Origin: Nemertoderma westbladi
Taxonomy: Eukaryota > Xenacoelomorpha > Nemertodermatida > Nemertodermatidae
DNA length: 36,649 bases
Direction of reading: 5' to 3'
Assembly: GCA_032718475.1 (NCBI GenBank)
Contig: JAUCBJ010004034.1
Coordinates: forward strand, 1 to 36,649
Shown: positions 34,060 through 36,649 of the stretch, piece after piece
How positions within the stretch are numbered: the stretch's first letter is position 1
Layout of the letters: each line of letters opens with the position of its first letter
The notes under the pieces: generated by a model
Database searches by the model: none
Told to the model about the DNA's origin: nothing
Seen by the model: the letters and a program-made list of their open reading frames with translations, nothing else
Program-made: the position numbers and the translations under genes

Positions 34060-34062
34060 TAA
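30964..34062 (+). other. Open frame through the 48-bp array
   Basis: Read from 30964, the array encodes 16-residue repeats (MFNYLLTKNDCGETGA and close variants; 17 residues where an extra Asn is inserted). The frame is interrupted only by one TGA at 33451-33453, a single-base change in a TTA codon, and ends at TAA 34060-34062. The seven units before 30964 are in another frame because of an 11-bp duplication. All other length variants are multiples of three. A 48-bp period makes a long open frame likely by chance, and I recognise no family, signal peptide or membrane segment. Coding is possible but not supported. This frame is the one used by the reverse transcriptase downstream. Confidence 0.3.
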
Positions 34063-35130
34063 ATTATTGCAGCAATCAGATCAGTATACGATGGTTCGAC
34101 AACATTTGTGTCTACTGTTGACGGTGACACAGAACCATTTGAAGTGTTATGGGGCGTCCTCCAGGGAGACACACTTGCACCATTCTTGTTCATAATTGTG
34201 GTTGACTATGTTCTACGCATGTCCTTAGATCATCATAATGATGATGGGGTGATGATAACTCCACCTACTGGCTCCAGAAGTCGAGGAAATCCTGCCAAGT
34301 ACCTAACTGATCTAGACTTTGCTGATGACTTAGGAGTACTCTCAGAATCATTAGAGGGAGCCCAACGGCTCCTCAGCTCATTAGAACATGCTGCTTCTAG
34401 TGTTGGTCTTTTTATTAACTCCAGAAATACCAAAATTTTGACAGTTAACTTTGAAAGTTCTCAGCAAATCTCTGATCGGATGAGCATAAGTTCAAAGGAT
34501 GGTATGCTTGAGCATGTGGACGACTTCTGTTACCTGGGATCATGGATCCGGAAGTCAGGTGAGGACCTTCGAATACGTAAGGGAAAGGCATGGGCAGCCT
34601 TGAATAGGCTTTCCAGGATTTGGAAGTCACCGAGAATTAATCGGAAACTTAAGGTCCGATTATTTAGAGCAGCAGTAGTTCCTGTACTCCTCTATGGGAG
34701 TCCATGCTGGGCTCTAACTGCTGAGGACACCAAATCTCTGGATGGCACATTCACAAGAATGCACCACCGGGTTCATTGTGTAAAGTACAATGCACACATC
34801 TCCAACCAGACACTATATAACATTGGAGGTGTCTCATTGGTTCCCCCAAGCTTGACAGTAGAACAAAATCGCCTCCGCTTTGCAGGACATTGCTTTCGCC
34901 GTGAGGACCAGCCAGTGCATAATCTTGTACTTTGGCAGCCTCATGGAGTGAATAAGCATGGTGGACAGCCCATGACTTTCTTGAGACGCATCATAAAGGA
35001 CACTGGCCTTGAAGATGCGGATGATCTAGCAAATGTCATGGGTGATAGGAAGTTGTGGCGGCGCAATTTTGCCGACAAGCCGGCACAGCATTCTTTAAAA
35101 TGCAGCTGCAATGCAGCATGCCGATACTAG
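34063..35130 (+). pseudogene. 5'-truncated LINE reverse transcriptase
   Basis: A 355-codon open frame from just after TAA 34060-34062 to TAG 35128-35130. The first residues, IIAAIRSVYD, are already conserved RT sequence, so there is no native start. Visible in order: motif B GVLQGDTLAPFLF (residues 31-43), motif C DLDFADD (83-89, nucleotides 34309-34329) with FADD in place of YADD, thumb-region YLGS (157-160), LLYGSPCW (209-216), then a C-terminal region with RLRFAGHCFRR and KLWRRNF typical of this LINE group. Motif A with its catalytic Asp, the palm upstream of it and any endonuclease domain are missing, so it cannot be active. No frameshift or stop occurs in the 355 codons, so the truncation looks fairly recent. 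The clade is unresolved; similar C-terminal domains are common in marine invertebrate LINEs. Confidence 0.9.
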
Positions 35131-35250
35131 TAGTAGCACTCAGGGGTGGGCCGAGGATGTGCAGCACTCAGGGGTGGGCCGAGGGGTGTAGCACTCAGGG
35201 GTGGGCCGAGGGGTGTAGCACTTAAGGGCGGACCGAGGGGGTGCAGCACT
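35131..35250. repeat. Four degenerate 28-bp units after the RT
   Basis: Immediately after the RT stop (three TAG triplets in a row, TACTAGTAGTAGCAC) come about four units. They carry GCACTCAGGGGTGGGCCGAGG, here written GCACTCAGGGG and GGGCCGAGG, with spacings of about 27-29 bp. The last unit, GGGGGTGCAGCACTCAATG, is the same as the end of the array at 30337-30355. This ties the 28-bp array upstream to the LINE 3' end. Confidence 0.85.
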
Positions 35251-35274
35251 CAATGCAATAGAATGCTGCACCCC
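35238..35274. other. Stem-loop closing the 28-bp units, copy 2
   Basis: GGGGTGCAGCA (35238-35248) pairs with TGCTGCACCCC (35264-35274) around a 15-base loop. The arms match copy 1 perfectly and the loop differs by one base. Confidence 0.8.
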
Positions 35275-35337
35275 TACTTTGTCTTACTTACTGCTCCAAT
35301 TTCACATTTTTCCATTTCACAAATGTGCCTGCGGCTG

Positions 35338-35367
35338 TTTGTTGTGCCTGCGGCACAACAAAGTGCC
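35338..35367. other. Two mutually exclusive hairpins in the tail
   Basis: TTTGTTGTGCC (35338-35348) and GGCACAACAAA (35352-35362) form a perfect 11-bp stem with a TGC loop. The same GGCAC (35352-35356) can instead pair with GTGCC (35363-35367) across AACAAA. In copy 1 only the second, smaller hairpin can form. Confidence 0.75.
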
Positions 35368-35450
35368 GTGTTATCAAGGCTTACTTCGCTATATTCTATC
35401 AACCCTGGGTATCTAGAATTCTCTAATAAAATTTATTTTAACATATGATA

Positions 35451-35732
35451 ATATTCAATAATACATCAGATTGATAGTACTAGAACGAAAGGCACATAGA
35501 GGCCGAAAACGTGCAGTAACCAGAATCATTTAGTATTTATTCATAATAGTTTTATTTTATTAATCATTTCTAATAACTTAGAACTGTTATTATTTAGGTC
35601 CTACACAATGAATATATATATAACACATAGAGTATGTAATTAATATATAAGGCGGTTATGCAATTTGATATAAAATATATTATATTATTTTAATTTTTAT
35701 ATTATTTTATTAATATATTGATAATTGAATAT
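35451..35732. other. AT-rich spacer, no gene recognised
   Basis: Very AT-rich unique DNA with TATATATATA and AATATAT runs. The only GC-containing stretch (about 35480-35530) has a 20-codon plus-strand frame with ERKAHRGRKRAVTRII. It has no start or splice context that I can support and I do not call it. No RNA gene is visible. Confidence 0.6.
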
Positions 35733-36649
35733 ATAATATATAACCCTTTTAGTACTGTAGAGACTACACAGCTACTAATATAGAATATATAACCCTTTTA
35801 GTACTGTAGAGACTACACAGCTACTAATATATAATATATAACCCTTTTAGTACTGTAGAGACTACACAGCTACTAATATAGAATATATAACCCTTTTAGT
35901 ACTGTAGAGACTACACAGCTACTAATATAGAATATATAACCCTTTTAGTACTGTAGAGACTACACAGCTACAAATATAGAAAATATAACCCTTTTAGTAC
36001 TGTAGAGACTACACAGCTACTAATATAGAAAATATAACCCTTTTAGTACTGTAGAGACTACACAGCTACTAATATAGAATATATAACCCTTTTAGTACTG
36101 TAGAGACTACACAGCTACTAATATAGAATATATAACCCTTTTAGTACTGTAGAGACTACACAGCTACAAATATAGAAAATATAACCCTTTTAGTACTGTA
36201 GAGACTACACAGCTACTAATATAGAAAATATAACCCTTTTAGTACTGTAGAGACTACACAGCTACTAATATAGAAAATATAACCCTTTTAGTACTGTAGA
36301 GACTACACAGCTACTAATATAGAATATATAACCCTTTTAGTACTGTAGAGACTACACAGCTACTAATATAGAATATATAACCCTTTTAGTACTGTAGAGA
36401 CTACACAGCTACTAATATAGAATATATAACCCTTTTAGTACTGTAGAGACTACACAGCTACAAATATAGAAAATATAACCCTTTTAGTACTGTAGAGACT
36501 ACACAGCTACAAATATAGAAAATATAACCCTTTTAGTACTGTAGAGACTACACAGCTACTAATATAGAAAATATAACCCTTTTAGTACTGTAGAGACTAC
36601 ACAGCTACTAATATAGAATATATAACCCTTTTAGTACTGTAGAGACTAC
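35733..36649. repeat. 49-bp satellite
   Basis: AACCCTTTTAGTACTG recurs 19 times from 35742 to 36624 at exactly 49 bp with no indels. The array runs off the right edge mid-unit. The only variation is in the A/T linker: ACTAATATAGAATAT, ACTAATATAGAAAAT, ACAAATATAGAAAAT and one ACTAATATATAATAT. Each unit has TGTAG-AGA-CTACA, a 5-bp stem, inside outer TAGTA and TACTA arms. It does not resemble a known family to me. Confidence 0.95.

Larger units (their letters stand above)
35238..35450 (+). repeat. Repeated tail module, copy 2
   Basis: Second copy of the tail at 30338-30529, in the same orientation. The two share the closing stem-loop, the ACTTTGTCTTACTTACTG block, the hairpin and the AACATATGATA end. 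It differs mainly by about 26 extra bases around 35321-35346, including a direct repeat GTGCCTGCGGC. The end is AT-rich and not clearly poly(A). Inference: it is the 3' UTR terminus of the LINE at 34063-35130. Confidence 0.85.

Noticed and set aside
34108-34110. Start codon of the reverse transcriptase at 34108
   Set aside because: The codon is GTG, and conserved RT residues continue upstream in frame to 34063, so it is an internal codon of a truncated gene.
35146-35448. 100-residue frame after the RT
   Set aside because: It consists of the 28-bp units plus the repeated tail, which are non-coding 3' sequence present in a second copy at 30338.
35480-35530. Short basic peptide (ERKAHRGRKRAVTRII) as an exon
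   Set aside because: About 20 codons between stops, no start, and no convincing splice sites or recognised family.

Overview
The window looks like nuclear DNA of an invertebrate animal. The evidence is eukaryote-type tandem satellites making up about 92% of the sequence, a non-LTR (LINE) reverse-transcriptase fragment, AT-rich unique DNA, and a short exon with a good start context and a consensus splice donor. There are no bacterial operons, rRNA, tRNA or CRISPR. I cannot name the phylum from this sequence.

Layout. (1) Positions 1-29297 are one minisatellite of roughly 890 units with a 33-bp basic period. It is open at the left edge and organised into nested higher-order copies (about 165-231 bp, 910 bp, 1.46/1.69 kb, 2.8 kb, 6.3 kb). 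(2) Positions 29298-29603 are unique AT-rich DNA. On the minus strand this holds what I read as the first coding exon (29458 down to 29353) of a GNAT-family N-acetyltransferase, ending in a GTATGT donor. The 33-bp array starts about 54 bases inside the following intron. (3) Positions 29604-30348 are a 28-bp GC-rich array in exact register (27 core words), upstream of that exon. (4) Positions 30338-30529 are a unique tail with a stem-loop, then an A-rich tract. (5) Positions 30591-34059 are a 48-bp array of about 72 units, open in one frame for most of its length. (6) Positions 34063-35130 are the 3' part of a LINE reverse transcriptase, in the same frame as the 48-bp units and separated from them by one TAA. 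(7) Positions 35131-35450 are about four degenerate 28-bp units followed by a second copy of the tail seen at 30338-30529. (8) Positions 35451-35732 are AT-rich with nothing recognised. (9) Positions 35733-36649 are a 49-bp satellite running off the right edge.

How the parts relate. The module 'RT, then 28-bp repeats, then hairpin tail' suggests that the 28-bp repeats and tail are the 3' untranslated end of a LINE family. The upstream 28-bp array plus tail would then be a 5'-truncated copy of the same family, sitting in the putative promoter region of the acetyltransferase gene. If that gene is intact, its first intron is at least 29.3 kb and made almost wholly of one minisatellite. Nearly all long open frames here are by-products of repeat lengths divisible by three. 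Only the acetyltransferase exon and the reverse transcriptase look like real protein-coding sequence.
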